A stretch of 64,000 nucleotides of DNA from an uncultured Clostridia bacterium (GCA_937876205.1 CALEII010000061.1:1-64000); one strand, 5' to 3'; counted from the first letter of the stretch, positions 16,358 to 25,272 are shown. Notes: generated from the letters alone by a model not told the origin. Numbers and translations: made by a program.

Positions 16358-16375
16358 GGCACCGCTTACGGTGCC
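16358..16375 (+). other. Hairpin between parR-like and DUF3847-like genes
   Basis: GGCACCG and CGGTGCC pair around CTTA. A further CGGTGCC copy at the end of the ParR-like gene (16305-16311) could pair alternatively with the GGCACCG arm, giving two exclusive structures before the next RBS. No T run follows. Confidence 0.35.
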
Positions 16376-16396
16376 AACAGATTGGAGGTGATATTT

Positions 16397-16594
16397 ATGA
16401 CCGATAACGAGAAAAAGCTGATACAAGCCAAGCACAGACTTGAGCAGGCTGAAAACCGCAACCGTAAAAAGGAACGAGCGGAGCGAAACCACAGGCTTAT
16501 TGTAGAGGGCGCGATTTTAGAGAAGCTTTTACCTGAAATCAAGACGATGAACCTAACGGAAATCGAGGGGTATTTACTCGAAAAGCTGAACTAA
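16397..16594 (+). CDS. DUF3847-like small mobile element protein
   Basis: 65 residues, highly charged. A long helix with heptad-like AKHRLEQAENRNRKKERAERN (partial) and a C-terminal KLLPEIKTMNLTEIE matches the small DUF3847 proteins found near MobA/MobL relaxases. Role unknown, perhaps an accessory to mobilisation. ATG 16397 is chosen because TTGGAGGTGAT lies directly upstream. An in-frame start at 16307 would translate through the hairpin. Confidence 0.65.
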   Translation: MTDNEKKLIQAKHRLEQAENRNRKKERAERNHRLIVEGAILEKLLPEIKTMNLTEIEGYLLEKLN

Positions 16595-16615
16595 AGGCTG
16601 ATATATTTCCCTTAA

Positions 16616-16657
16616 GGGCGCACTTACTCACCACCGTAAAGGCGGTGTAGTGCGCTC
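16616..16657. terminator. Long hairpin after the DUF3847-like gene
   Basis: GCGCACT/AGTGCGC with an inner CACCG/CGGTG pair makes a stem of about 12 bp. It lies between the convergent DUF3847-like and XRE genes. No long T run, so the terminator role is tentative. Confidence 0.4.
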
Positions 16658-16683
16658 TCCGAGGGTAAAGAAAATCACAAATT

Positions 16684-17364
16684 TTATTTATACTTTTTCT
16701 TCTTATTTAATAAAGCAAGCAACCTAAGAACAACAAAACCGACTAAAAAAGTTACGACAAAAAAACACAATGAAATTATAATTGAACGCTTTAAATCTTC
16801 GGTTCTGTTTAAAAGCATAATATAGCAAAAGATTGAAGCAATAGAAGTGATAATAAAACTTGTAACAGCATCTCTTGCAGGGGTGATTTTCTTCTTTGAG
16901 AAAGTATCCCATAAGCCGTTTTTTATAGTCATAATAATGCAGGTGCAACCGCCTATTAATAAAGGCAAACTTTCCGCAATAATATATCTAAAATCTATAA
17001 GCATAGCAAATTCTGTCAGTACAATTATAAACCCTATAAAAAACATCGTCATAAGAGAAAACTTGTAAACATTAACTGCCTTTTGTTTTTCATCGTTACT
17101 GTAATCTGCAATTTTATTCAATGTTTCTTTTACCTCTTTATCCATAACTTTATCTTTCCTTTCTCCATCAAGAATTTCACCAACTTCAATGTCATAAAAT
17201 TCTGCAAGCTGAATCAGTATGCTTAAATCAGGCATATTTGAGGCAGTTTCCCATCTTGATACAGTTCTTCCTGCTACACCAAGTTTTTCAGCAAGCTGTT
17301 CTTGTGTAAGACCTTTCTCTTTTCGCAAGGCTTTTAAAAAGCTACCTATTTTTTTCATATCCAT
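16684..17364 (-). CDS. Membrane-bound XRE-family regulator
   Basis: 226 residues. An N-terminal helix-turn-helix of the Cro/C1 type (LKALRKEKGLTQEQLAEKLG, residues 9-28, then RTVSRWETASNMPDL) is followed by a linker and four or five hydrophobic segments from about residue 100 onward, ending in KKKKYK. It is a DNA-binding regulator tied to the membrane, as often found beside transport or mobile genes. ATG 17364 follows AAAGGAGGG by 6 bases. A longer frame from 17436 is rejected. It is divergent from the relaxase gene and may control it. Confidence 0.8.
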   Translation of the reverse strand: MDMKKIGSFLKALRKEKGLTQEQLAEKLGVAGRTVSRWETASNMPDLSILIQLAEFYDIEVGEILDGERKDKVMDKEVKETLNKIADYSNDEKQKAVNVYKFSLMTMFFIGFIIVLTEFAMLIDFRYIIAESLPLLIGGCTCIIMTIKNGLWDTFSKKKITPARDAVTSFIITSIASIFCYIMLLNRTEDLKRSIIISLCFFVVTFLVGFVVLRLLALLNKKKKYK

Positions 17365-17490
17365 TGATAGCCCTCCTTTCAATAAAAGTGTAATTCGGAT
17401 AAAGGAAAAAGTACACGACATAAAATGAGAATTCAATAATCATATAAACATTTTAACACTAATTATAAATAAAAACAAACTGAAAGGACG

Positions 17491-19245
17491 GTGATACTCG
17501 CAATTTATCACCTTGAAGCCAAAGTCATAACCCGTGGTGTCGGTCGCTCAGCCGTAGCCGCAAGTGCATATATGAGCTGCAGTGAAATCACTAACGAGTA
17601 TGACGGCGTAAAACACGATTACACCTGCAAAGGCGGTCTTGTCTATGAGAAAATCTTTCTCCCGTCACATGCTCCGCCCAAATGGTACAACAGAAGCAAG
17701 CTATGGAACGCAGTTGAAGAAGCGGAGAAAACAAGAGACAGCCGTCTGGCAAGAGAGTTCATTGCAGCTCTGCCCGTTGAAGTCAGCCGTGAAAGGCAGA
17801 TAGCCGAGGCGGAAGAATTTGCAAAAGCTCTTGTCGATGACGGTATGTGTGTTGATGTATGTATTCACGATACGGGCGAAGGCAATCCTCACGCTCACAT
17901 TATGGCAACTGTCAGACCGTTAAACCCTGACGGCACTTGGCAAAGAAAAACTGAAAAAGAATATCTGTGTATCAGAGACGGTAAGGAGCAAGGCCTTACC
18001 GCCTCTGAATTTTTATGTGCAAAAAATGAGGGCTGGGAAAAACAGTATCAGTATTATGTTGATGACAAGAAGGTGTATCTTCCACCGTCAAAGGCTGAGG
18101 GTTATGAGAGAGTAAACAAATACCCGAAAAGCACCAAGTACGGCAGACAGAATCCCATCAGTGAGCGTTGGAACAGTGACGAACAGCTATATGAATGGCG
18201 AAAGCTGTGGGCAGATATCGTAAACAGAGATTTAGAGGAAAAGAACATTGAGCCTATTGACCATCGCAGTTTTGCAGTAAGAGGAATCTTATTGCAACCG
18301 ACTATTCACGAGGGTGTTTCAAGTAAGAAAATGAAGAAGAAAGGCAAAGTTACAGAGAGAATGAAAATCAACATTCTCATCCGTAAGGATAACAGTCTGA
18401 TTATCAGTCTTCGTAAAACTGTTGAGGCACTTACAGAGCTTGTAATTACTGCGGCAAAGCTGCTCATACCTGCACTTGCAGATGCTCTTGAAGGTATCCG
18501 TGTCGGTATGATTATCCTTGAATGCGAAAGAAAGAGCATTAACAAAATGAAGCATCAGGCTATGAATGAGGTCCGTGATGCTGATGAGTTTTATGTGTAC
18601 TTCCATAAGTTACAGGAAGATATTAAAACAACCGAAGAAAAGCTCAAAGAGGCAAAGAAGAAGCTGAAGCTTACTCCCAAGGTTATGAAGCAAAAGTATA
18701 ACGAAGCTAATTATTATGTTGGTCACTATGAATTTGAACTTAAAGAGCTGAAATTTAAAATGCAGAATATTCTCTCACAAAATGAATGTGAAACCGAACA
18801 GGATATTGTTAATGCAAAGTCTTACTTTGAGAAAATGCGTCGGTTTGAAATTCCGAAGCTTGAAGCAGAGGAAAAGAGAATGAAAGCAGAAATCCAAAAG
18901 ACACTTACTCAGTATCAAGAAACCGAAAAACAGGCTGATGAAGCAGATGCAGAAGAACTGAAAGCCGAAAGGATGAAAATCCGCCCCGAAAAAGAGAAAG
19001 AGGCAAGGCAAAAGGCAGAAGCAGATTACAACATCAGCGAATACGATTTCAACCGAAGTGTTGATACCGTTTCAAAGCTCATAGGTGAGCTGCCACCTCA
19101 TTATCTTACCAAGGCTGAAATAGCAAGGCAGGAAGAATATGCCCGCTATGTTAAACAGCAGGAGGAAATACAGCAGCAGATCGAAGAACGGCGTAATAAC
19201 CGTAATAACAAAAATATTAAGAATAAAAATGAAAGGAGCCGTTAA
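17491..19245 (+). CDS. MobA/MobL-family relaxase
   Basis: 584 residues. The relaxase domain occupies the first 250 or so. The probable nicking Tyr is Tyr27 in SAVAASAYMSC. The metal-binding motif is His126 with His134 and His136 (GNPHAHIM). From about 370 the protein is a long lysine- and glutamate-rich coiled coil. It should nick an oriT and lead DNA transfer using the conjugation pore of another element, as no type IV secretion genes are seen. The start is GTG 17491, only 2 bases behind AAAGGA, which is unusually close. The N-terminal sequence AIYHLEAK is nevertheless the family's normal beginning. The ParB-like gene begins one base after the stop. Confidence 0.9.
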   Translation: MILAIYHLEAKVITRGVGRSAVAASAYMSCSEITNEYDGVKHDYTCKGGLVYEKIFLPSHAPPKWYNRSKLWNAVEEAEKTRDSRLAREFIAALPVEVSRERQIAEAEEFAKALVDDGMCVDVCIHDTGEGNPHAHIMATVRPLNPDGTWQRKTEKEYLCIRDGKEQGLTASEFLCAKNEGWEKQYQYYVDDKKVYLPPSKAEGYERVNKYPKSTKYGRQNPISERWNSDEQLYEWRKLWADIVNRDLEEKNIEPIDHRSFAVRGILLQPTIHEGVSSKKMKKKGKVTERMKINILIRKDNSLIISLRKTVEALTELVITAAKLLIPALADALEGIRVGMIILECERKSINKMKHQAMNEVRDADEFYVYFHKLQEDIKTTEEKLKEAKKKLKLTPKVMKQKYNEANYYVGHYEFELKELKFKMQNILSQNECETEQDIVNAKSYFEKMRRFEIPKLEAEEKRMKAEIQKTLTQYQETEKQADEADAEELKAERMKIRPEKEKEARQKAEADYNISEYDFNRSVDTVSKLIGELPPHYLTKAEIARQEEYARYVKQQEEIQQQIEERRNNRNNKNIKNKNERSR

Positions 19246-19246
19246 C

Positions 19247-20104
19247 ATGGCTAATAAAAAATTAAAAGCACCGGTAAATATCCCGGTAGAAAAAATTCAT
19301 CCCTTTGAGGGACATCCGTATAAGGTTTTAGACAATGATGAGATGAATAATCTCATTGAAAGTATACAGCAGAAAGGTATCATTTCTCCTGTTGTTGTAA
19401 GACCGCTTGAAAATACAGAAGACGAATATGAGCTTATCTCAGGTCACAGAAGACTGAGAGCATCCGTGAAAGCAGGACTGGAAACAGTACCTGCTTTAAT
19501 TTATGCCGTGAGCAGAGATGAAGCGGCAATTATGCTCGTTGACAGTAATCTGCATCGAGAGCATATTCTACCATCGGAAAAGGCGTTTGCTTACAAGTTG
19601 AAGCTTGAGGCATTAAATCATCAGGGTAAAACTTTTGGACAAGTTGGCCAAAAGTACAGCAGAGATTTAATGGCAGAGTCCGTTGATGAAAGTTCAAGAC
19701 AAATACACCGCTATATCCGTTTAACCTATCTTATTCCAGAACTGCTTGACCTTGTTGATGAAGAACGAATAGCATTTACCCCTGCAGTAGAACTTTCTTA
19801 TCTCAATGAAGTGGAACAGGCGGATTTAGTTGAAGAAATCCGTGTCTGTGATGCTACCCCGAATTTATCTCAGGCACAAAGGCTTCGTGCAATCAGCAGA
19901 GAGGAAGGTTTAACCCCTGAGCATATTGGTGAAATCTTGGCTGAGGATAAAGCGAATCAGAAACCTATGATAAAAATGCCCGCAGAAAAGATACAGAAAA
20001 TTGCACCGAAAATCAAGGAAAAAGATTTAGAGGATTTCATATTAAAATCTTGTGAGTATTACTACAGATATCTGATGCGAAGTCGCGACAGAGATGCGAG
20101 ATAA
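19247..20104 (+). CDS. ParB/RepB-like partition or plasmid-type protein
   Basis: 285 residues. The ParB N-terminal nuclease-like domain is clear: VEKIHPFEGHPYKV, then ISPVVVRPL and the box LISGHRRLRASVKAGL (about 66-81). DSNLHREHILPSEKAFAYK and a helix-turn-helix around DESSRQIHRYIRLTYL follow. On integrative elements these ParB-like proteins act with the relaxase operon, in stabilisation or regulation. No parA partner is seen. ATG 19247 follows GAAAGGAG, one base after the relaxase stop. A longer frame from 19139 inside the relaxase gene is rejected. Confidence 0.85.
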   Translation: MANKKLKAPVNIPVEKIHPFEGHPYKVLDNDEMNNLIESIQQKGIISPVVVRPLENTEDEYELISGHRRLRASVKAGLETVPALIYAVSRDEAAIMLVDSNLHREHILPSEKAFAYKLKLEALNHQGKTFGQVGQKYSRDLMAESVDESSRQIHRYIRLTYLIPELLDLVDEERIAFTPAVELSYLNEVEQADLVEEIRVCDATPNLSQAQRLRAISREEGLTPEHIGEILAEDKANQKPMIKMPAEKIQKIAPKIKEKDLEDFILKSCEYYYRYLMRSRDRDAR

Positions 20105-20115
20105 GGAGGTAGCCT

Positions 20116-20316
20116 ATGGGTGATGTTAAGATAAATTTTACTGAAAGCGAGGTTATTTCCGATAATCTCAGCGGTGTTCTCATTTCAGAGGATGCCGCTG
20201 AATCTCTTGTCAGATGTTTTCTTCCCGATATCATATCCTTCTTTGAAAGTGATGCAGGCAGAAAAGAGTTTGAAGAATGGGATAAGGATTGGGATAAGTT
20301 AAAAGAAATTGTATAA
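20116..20316 (+). CDS. Small acidic mobile element protein
   Basis: 66 residues, acidic (many Asp and Glu), with C-terminal EFEEWDKDWDKLKEIV. It has no recognised domain. It lies 11 bp behind the ParB-like gene with an AAGGAGG RBS, so it is the third gene of the relaxase operon. Small proteins of this look often accompany ParB-like genes in Clostridia elements. Confidence 0.6.
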   Translation: MGDVKINFTESEVISDNLSGVLISEDAAESLVRCFLPDIISFFESDAGRKEFEEWDKDWDKLKEIV

Positions 20317-20322
20317 TAAACG

Positions 20323-20350
20323 GCGGGTGCGATGTAAAAGTCGCATCCGC
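20323..20350 (+). terminator. Hairpin at the end of the relaxase operon
   Basis: GCGGGTGCGA and TCGCATCCGC form a 10-bp stem with one G-T pair around 8 bases, 6 bp behind the stop of the small acidic gene. Weak T content after it makes it a modest terminator. Confidence 0.5.
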
Positions 20351-20414
20351 ACATTTAACAAAAACAAGTATATGAATTAAAATATTTACAGTAAACCAAA
20401 GGAGGTAAATATAT

Positions 20415-21887
20415 ATGATAGGCGTTATCTACGCAAGGTACTCTTCCGATAATCAGAAGGAAGAAAGTATTGACGGTCAGCTTCGTGAATGTAAAGCCTA
20501 TGCTGAAAAGAACGGTATCCAAATCGTTGATACCTATATTGACAGAGCTTTATCTGCTAAAACCGACAACAGACCGAGATTTCAGCAGATGATAAAAGAC
20601 AGTGCTTCAAAGCATTTTGAGGTGATACTCGTATGGAAGCTTGACCGTTTTGCTCGTAACAGATACGACTCTGCTCATTACAAAAATATGCTTCGTAAGA
20701 ACGGGGTTAAGGTTGTATCTATTACTGAAACCATATCTCAGGGTGCAGAGGGCATTCTTCTTGAAAGCTTACTTGAAGGTATGGCTGAATATTACTCGGT
20801 AGAGCTTGCGGAAAAAGTTACAAGAGGAATGATGGAAAATGCTCTTAAATGCAAGTACAACGGCGGTACCTTGCCGATTGGTTACAAGGTAGACAAAGAG
20901 CAGAATTATTTAATTGATGAGGTTACTGCACCTGCGGTAGTTTTAGCTTTCAAGAGCTATGCTGAAGGTATGTCAATGCAACACATTGCAAACATGCTCA
21001 ATTACCAAGGTGTACGCACTCATAAGAAAACCAAGTTAGATGTTGACATTGTTGCCCGTATGCTGCACAACCGAAAATATATCGGTGAATACAAATTTAA
21101 AGATGTTATTACACCGGGAGGAATTCCCGCAATAGTTGATAAGGAGTTGTTTGAGTTGGTACAGGAAAAAATGAAGCAGAATAAGAAAGCCCCTGCAAAG
21201 CACAAAGCGGAAGATGAATATCTTTTAACGACAAAGCTCTATTGCGGCAAGTGTCAGTGTCTTATGGTAGGTGAAAGCGGTACAAGCAGAACAAAGTTTG
21301 TGCACCGATACTACAAGTGTGTAAGTGTAAAGAACCACAAAGGATGTGACAAGAAGACAGTTAAAAAGGCATGGATTGAGGATATTGTTGTTGACAGCAT
21401 CCGCAGACTTATTATGAATGATGAAACTATTGAATTTTTAACAGATCAGGCACTTGAAACTTTTAATAAGGAAAGCACTGTTCTTCCCATACTGCAAAAG
21501 CAATATGCACAGACTCTTACGGCAATCAACAATCTCATTACCGCTATGGAGAAAGGTATAATTACACCTACTACCAAAGAGCGAATGGAAGAGCTTGAAG
21601 CAGAAAAGAGTGAGCTTTCAATCAGAATTATGAAAGAGGAAATGTCAAGACCTAAGCTTACCCGTGAAGAGATTCTATATTGGTTCTATAAGTTCCGTAA
21701 GCTCAATCCCAAGAAGCTTGACCACAGAAGAACTTTAATCAACAACTTTGTAAACTCGGTATTCTTATTTGAAGACAGAATGGTAATTACCTTCAACTTC
21801 AAAGACGGTACTGAAACCATAACCTTTGCCGACCTCGAAAAGTCGGCATTGGGTTCGGATTTCAAGGTGTCAGGTGCACCATATTGA
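20415..21887 (+). CDS. Large serine recombinase (integrase of the element)
   Basis: 490 residues. The resolvase domain begins YARYSSDNQ with catalytic Ser10, followed by conserved Arg in LDRFARNRYD. The recombinase domain covers about 155-260 (LPIGYKVDKEQNY). A zinc ribbon follows, with YCGKCQC and later YYKC and GCDKK (about 275-315). The protein ends with a coiled coil and C-terminal region. This family catalyses unidirectional attP x attB integration and, with a directionality factor, excision. It is the last gene of the element and a terminator hairpin overlaps its stop, so attR is expected just downstream. AAAGGAGG precedes ATG 20415. Confidence 0.95.
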   Translation: MIGVIYARYSSDNQKEESIDGQLRECKAYAEKNGIQIVDTYIDRALSAKTDNRPRFQQMIKDSASKHFEVILVWKLDRFARNRYDSAHYKNMLRKNGVKVVSITETISQGAEGILLESLLEGMAEYYSVELAEKVTRGMMENALKCKYNGGTLPIGYKVDKEQNYLIDEVTAPAVVLAFKSYAEGMSMQHIANMLNYQGVRTHKKTKLDVDIVARMLHNRKYIGEYKFKDVITPGGIPAIVDKELFELVQEKMKQNKKAPAKHKAEDEYLLTTKLYCGKCQCLMVGESGTSRTKFVHRYYKCVSVKNHKGCDKKTVKKAWIEDIVVDSIRRLIMNDETIEFLTDQALETFNKESTVLPILQKQYAQTLTAINNLITAMEKGIITPTTKERMEELEAEKSELSIRIMKEEMSRPKLTREEILYWFYKFRKLNPKKLDHRRTLINNFVNSVFLFEDRMVITFNFKDGTETITFADLEKSALGSDFKVSGAPY

Positions 21888-21928
21888 GTATTCATAAGGG
21901 ATTCTCTTGTGAATACTCAATTTTTTTT
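21883..21928 (+). terminator. Terminator overlapping the recombinase stop
   Basis: ATTGAGTATTCATA and TGTGAATACTCAAT form a 13-bp stem. The 5' arm contains the TGA stop (21885-21887), and eight T follow. This is a strong intrinsic terminator, close to the presumed element end. Confidence 0.85.
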
Positions 21929-21985
21929 ACATCAAAGTATATTCCACTATGACACTCCGGCTTTGCTGCAAAAATGCCATCTGGG

Positions 21986-22014
21986 TTGTTTTTTTACAGT
22001 GATTATGTTATAAT
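21986..22014 (+). promoter_or_regulatory. Extended -10 promoter for the DUF5412-like gene
   Basis: TTGTTT, 17-bp spacer, perfect TATAAT at 22009-22014 with an extended TG motif (TGT before it). The ATG at 22015 touches the -10 box, so it cannot be the translation start. Confidence 0.75.
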
Positions 22015-22044
22015 ATGATCACTAATTATAAGGATGCGATTCTT

Positions 22045-22401
22045 TTGAAGAAAGTTCTGAAAGTTATTATCCCGATAATACTCGTTATTACTATTGGAAT
22101 TTATGCTATTCATTGGGCTTTTTTTGACATTCAAAGAATAGATGGGCAAGAACTGATAAATGAAGTAGTTTCACCTGATGGCAAATATACGGTTTCTGCA
22201 TACTTGAATAATGGCGGCGCAACAACAGATTATGCTGTGTTGTGTTCGGTCAGAAATAATGAGACTGATAAAGCAAAGAATATCTATTGGAATTATCACT
22301 GTACCAAAGCTGAAATCGAATGGATAGATGAGAAAACCATAGCAATAAATGGCGTTGAATTAAATGTAACCAAGGATACATATGATTACAGAAATGATTG
22401 A
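22045..22401 (+). CDS. DUF5412-like membrane-anchored protein
   Basis: 118 residues from TTG 22045. An N-terminal transmembrane segment (VLKVIIPIILVITIGIYAI) is followed by an extracytoplasmic part with SPDGKYTVSAYLNNGGATTD and NIYWNYHC, the conserved patterns of DUF5412. Function unknown. AAGGATG lies 8 to 10 bases before the TTG, and the promoter ends at 22014, so the more upstream ATG is rejected. It is the first gene past the serine recombinase and may belong to the chromosome flanking the element. Confidence 0.75.
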   Translation: MKKVLKVIIPIILVITIGIYAIHWAFFDIQRIDGQELINEVVSPDGKYTVSAYLNNGGATTDYAVLCSVRNNETDKAKNIYWNYHCTKAEIEWIDEKTIAINGVELNVTKDTYDYRND

Positions 22402-22440
22402 TAATCACTATAGAATACAACCCTTCTGAACTCTCACATC

Positions 22441-22478
22441 AAAAACGCAGGTTATATAAAACCTGCGTTTTTTTTTGA
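22441..22478 (+). terminator. Terminator of the DUF5412-like gene
   Basis: AAACGCAGGTT and AACCTGCGTTT form an 11-bp stem with a 6-base loop and a long T run. Confidence 0.85.
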
Positions 22479-22479
22479 T

Positions 22480-22507
22480 AAAAAAATCCCCCTGTATCAG
22501 GGGGAAT
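22480..22507 (-). terminator. Terminator of the lipoprotein/ung operon
   Basis: On the minus strand TTCCCCCTG and CAGGGGGAT pair around ATA, followed by six T. It lies 3 bp behind the lipoprotein stop. Confidence 0.8.
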
Positions 22508-22509
22508 AA

Positions 22510-23349
22510 TTATTCGGTAAAGCCACCGTTATAAGTGATTTCGTTAATAATTTCAACAGATGCATCACCCACGGTAGAATTGCCGACAGTGAAATCTGCA
22601 AGAGAAATAATTACTGAATATTTCCAGGTGCCGTTAACTATACTGTGATTATTATCAACTGTAACATTGACAATGGCATCCGTATAAGTCATAGATATAT
22701 TATCATCAGTTATTTTTATGGGAATACCGGAGTCAGATAATTGATTGAAAACAACACTCAGATCACCAATTACTGATATTGCGTGACCGACACTGCCACT
22801 GTTGATGTTTGCATTCGCAGAATCGTGCTGTTCATTCATTTCAAGCTTGATAACGGTATTATCATTCTTTACATATGCTGTTGCATTTTTGATATCTGAC
22901 AAAACAAGATTGTTATATCCGCCTGTAATTCCGTCAAATTCCGTAGAATTACTCTCAACAACCTTTGAAATAATCGGTTTTATAAACTTGAAAACGTTGT
23001 TTACTGCATCATTTCCGTTATTAAGTGAAAAGTCTTTTAAAGATATCTTCTGTGTTGATTTAACGGCGTTTGCAGATGTATTTGCTGCCTTTTTATACAT
23101 TTCAATAATTTCGGCTGCATCAGGGCTCCATATTGTTGTGGATTCAATTGTTGTCATCTCTGAGGTCGTTGAAACTTCAGCTGTGGTGTTTATTTCAGTC
23201 ACAGCGCTTGTCAATGGCTCAGTCTGTGACTCTGAGAATGAAATGTTTGTTGTTGTCACTGAGTTTGTCGATTGCGGCGTCTGTTTGCAGGCGGTCAGTG
23301 AAATAATCATAATGACGCATAATATTGCCGAAAAGTGCCTTCTAAACAT
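22510..23349 (-). CDS. Lipoprotein with Ser/Thr-rich linker
   Basis: 279 residues. The signal peptide ends in the lipobox SLTAC (Cys21), predicting lipid anchoring at the outer face of the membrane. Residues 22-75 are a Thr/Ser/Glu-rich spacer. The rest is a beta-rich domain of about 200 residues, with repeated Asn and Val and a mention-worthy NNHSIVNGTW stretch, not recognised. Its gene follows ung by 22 bp, with RBS AAGGAG, so it ends the same transcript. Similar lipoproteins with unknown roles are frequent in Ruminococcus. Confidence 0.75.
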   Translation of the reverse strand: MFRRHFSAILCVIMIISLTACKQTPQSTNSVTTTNISFSESQTEPLTSAVTEINTTAEVSTTSEMTTIESTTIWSPDAAEIIEMYKKAANTSANAVKSTQKISLKDFSLNNGNDAVNNVFKFIKPIISKVVESNSTEFDGITGGYNNLVLSDIKNATAYVKNDNTVIKLEMNEQHDSANANINSGSVGHAISVIGDLSVVFNQLSDSGIPIKITDDNISMTYTDAIVNVTVDNNHSIVNGTWKYSVIISLADFTVGNSTVGDASVEIINEITYNGGFTE

Positions 23350-23371
23350 TGCTGTGCTCCTTGAAGTGTAT

Positions 23372-24037
23372 TTAATCTAATTTCCAATCAATAGGATCAT
23401 CACATAAGAATCTGTTTGCTTTTGAAAAAGGTTTGCTGCCGAAAAAACCATTATAAGCAGATAACGGGCTGGGATGGGCAGACTCAATTATGTAATGATT
23501 CAGGTTTGTGATAAGCTTCTTTTTGTCCCGTGCAAATCGTCCCCATAATATAAAAACAATCGGCTTGTCTCTTTCGTTGAGCAGGGTAATTATTTTGTCT
23601 GTAAATATCTCCCATCCGATACCTTTATGGCTTGCTGCAAGACCGCCCTGAACCGTAAGAACGGTATTCAAAAGCAGCACTCCGTTTTCTGCCCATTTTG
23701 TAAGGTCTCCGTTTTTAGGAATAGGGTAGCCGAGATCGTCGTGATATTCCTTGAATATATTAACAAGTGATGGGGGAGGCTGAATACCATCTTTTACAGA
23801 GAATGATAAGCCGTGAGCCTGACCGGGACCGTGATACGGATCCTGACCGAGAATTACGGCTTTTACGGCATTGTAATCAGTAATTTTCAGAGCATTGAAA
23901 ATATCATACATATCAGGATAAACTTTATAATTCGGATTTCTGTATTCTTTGGCAAGAAAGCTTCTGATTTTCTTATAATACTCTTTTTCAAATTCATCTT
24001 TGAGAATCTGATCCCAGCTGTTATTGAGAACCACCAA
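23372..24037 (-). CDS. ung: Uracil-DNA glycosylase, family 1
   Basis: 221 residues. It has the catalytic water-activating motif [18 protein letters not shown] (about 63-80) with the essential Asp65, and the DNA-intercalating loop [13 protein letters not shown] (about 187-199). It removes uracil from DNA in base-excision repair. The length and motif spacing are normal for the family. Start GTG 24037 lies behind the BTAD gene stop (24040) with no gap, so it is coupled to that gene. An in-frame TTG one codon upstream is equally possible. Confidence 0.95.
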   Translation of the reverse strand: MVVLNNSWDQILKDEFEKEYYKKIRSFLAKEYRNPNYKVYPDMYDIFNALKITDYNAVKAVILGQDPYHGPGQAHGLSFSVKDGIQPPPSLVNIFKEYHDDLGYPIPKNGDLTKWAENGVLLLNTVLTVQGGLAASHKGIGWEIFTDKIITLLNERDKPIVFILWGRFARDKKKLITNLNHYIIESAHPSPLSAYNGFFGSKPFSKANRFLCDDPIDWKLD

Positions 24038-24039
24038 TA

Positions 24040-24780
24040 CTATTCATCTCCGATAACAATTTTATATTTTGCTGATGTGAATTTTTTTGTCGGGGAAATT
24101 CCATATTCATTATGAAACATTGTCACAGTGTTTTCATAATGATTCAGAGCAAGCTTTTTGCAGCCCTTTTTTACAAGTGCTTCTATTATGAGAAGATGTA
24201 AATCTTCAGATAAATGATCAAGTACAAGGCCTTTGGATGCGTATTTGACAGCATCATCAAAATCAAACTCATCAATCATTTTTCTTACAGCATCGCATAA
24301 ATATGTAATAAGTCTAGAGTTGTAATATGTGCAGACTGGGAGTCCCCATATATCTGTTGATAATGCTTCCATAAACGGATAGCAGGCATGGTCTAAAAAT
24401 GATTTTGCTGCTGTTGTATTTATGTTGTATTTTGATATTACAGAGAGCTGTTCAGCATCTATAACAAGGTTAAAAACACTGTTTACAACATATGTACCGT
24501 TCTGAGCTACTATAAATTCATCATTGGGGAACGCCTGCTTCAGAATTTTTCTCAGCCTGAAGACAAGACCTCTCAGACTTGTGTACGGGTCCTCGTTACC
24601 TTGAGGCCACAGAATGCCTGTGAGAATATCAACTGAAATCAGACTTTTTCTGTTAAGTACAAGATAAGCAATAAGCTTTTTCATCTGATTTGAATTCAGA
24701 TTATTTTCATCTATTGTGCCATATGCAGTTCTTATAGTAAGATTGCCGAAAAAATTTATATATACTTTTCTCTGGGGCAT
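24040..24780 (-). CDS. SARP/BTAD-type transcriptional regulator
   Basis: 246 residues. An OmpR-like winged helix at the N-terminus (about 1-100: [41 protein letters not shown]) is followed by a bacterial transcriptional activator domain of helical TPR-like repeats (about 110-246, [26 protein letters not shown], split). It has no receiver. The gene begins an operon with ung and a lipoprotein gene and is divergent from the small gene at 24894. AGGAGG precedes ATG. Target unknown, but the divergent gene is the natural candidate. Confidence 0.8.
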   Translation of the reverse strand: MPQRKVYINFFGNLTIRTAYGTIDENNLNSNQMKKLIAYLVLNRKSLISVDILTGILWPQGNEDPYTSLRGLVFRLRKILKQAFPNDEFIVAQNGTYVVNSVFNLVIDAEQLSVISKYNINTTAAKSFLDHACYPFMEALSTDIWGLPVCTYYNSRLITYLCDAVRKMIDEFDFDDAVKYASKGLVLDHLSEDLHLLIIEALVKKGCKKLALNHYENTVTMFHNEYGISPTKKFTSAKYKIVIGDE

Positions 24781-24893
24781 TTATATTCCTCCTGAAATGC
24801 ATATTACACTAATATTTTAACTATTTTTTTAACGCAAGTCAATTATAATAAAGAAAAAAAACACTTGCAAAGTGTGATACGGAGGTTTGCAAT

Positions 24894-25271
24894 ATGGAAA
24901 ACAAGAAAAACTCATTACTTATCTTTGATAATGATGCAATGCTTGCAGTCGGTAACGGTACTTATAAAATCGATTCTATGAGCATTGAAGAAGCAAGATC
25001 AATAATTGAGGTTTTTGCTGATGTTGGCGTTTGCTGCTGTTATTCAGACAGAACAATTGACAGAGTCCTTACGGATTATCTTCATATCGACATTAAAAAA
25101 TTTGAATATGACGAGATTTTCCATATGGAACCCGGTCAGAGTGCAATAGTATTCAAGCGTTACATCACACCGTCTGAGACACAGCCTGTAATTAAGACAA
25201 ATGAAGGTGTAGAAGCCAAGAAAATTCAGAATGTATATGTATACTGTGAGTATATCAATAAGCTTACATAA
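24894..25271 (+). CDS. Small conserved protein, possible DUF1874/STIV-B116-like
   Basis: 125 residues. The order of elements, GTYKIDSMSIEEARSII, then CCCYSDRTIDRVLTDYL and a strand with MEPGQSAIVFKRYI, resembles DUF1874 proteins (archaeal virus B116, AcrIII-1 ring nucleases). There the middle motif is GHxST with a catalytic His. Here that position reads YSDRT, so a homologue would lack the His and could not act as that ring nuclease. This match is by eye and uncertain. The gene is divergent from the BTAD regulator, with a TATAAT at 24844-24849 and an AAGTGTGATACGGAGG leader. Confidence 0.6.
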   Translation: MENKKNSLLIFDNDAMLAVGNGTYKIDSMSIEEARSIIEVFADVGVCCCYSDRTIDRVLTDYLHIDIKKFEYDEIFHMEPGQSAIVFKRYITPSETQPVIKTNEGVEAKKIQNVYVYCEYINKLT

Positions 25272-25272
25272 T

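Noticed and set aside
22015..22044. ATG start of the DUF5412-like gene at 22015
   Set aside because: The ATG adjoins the -10 box, so it would lie upstream of the transcript.
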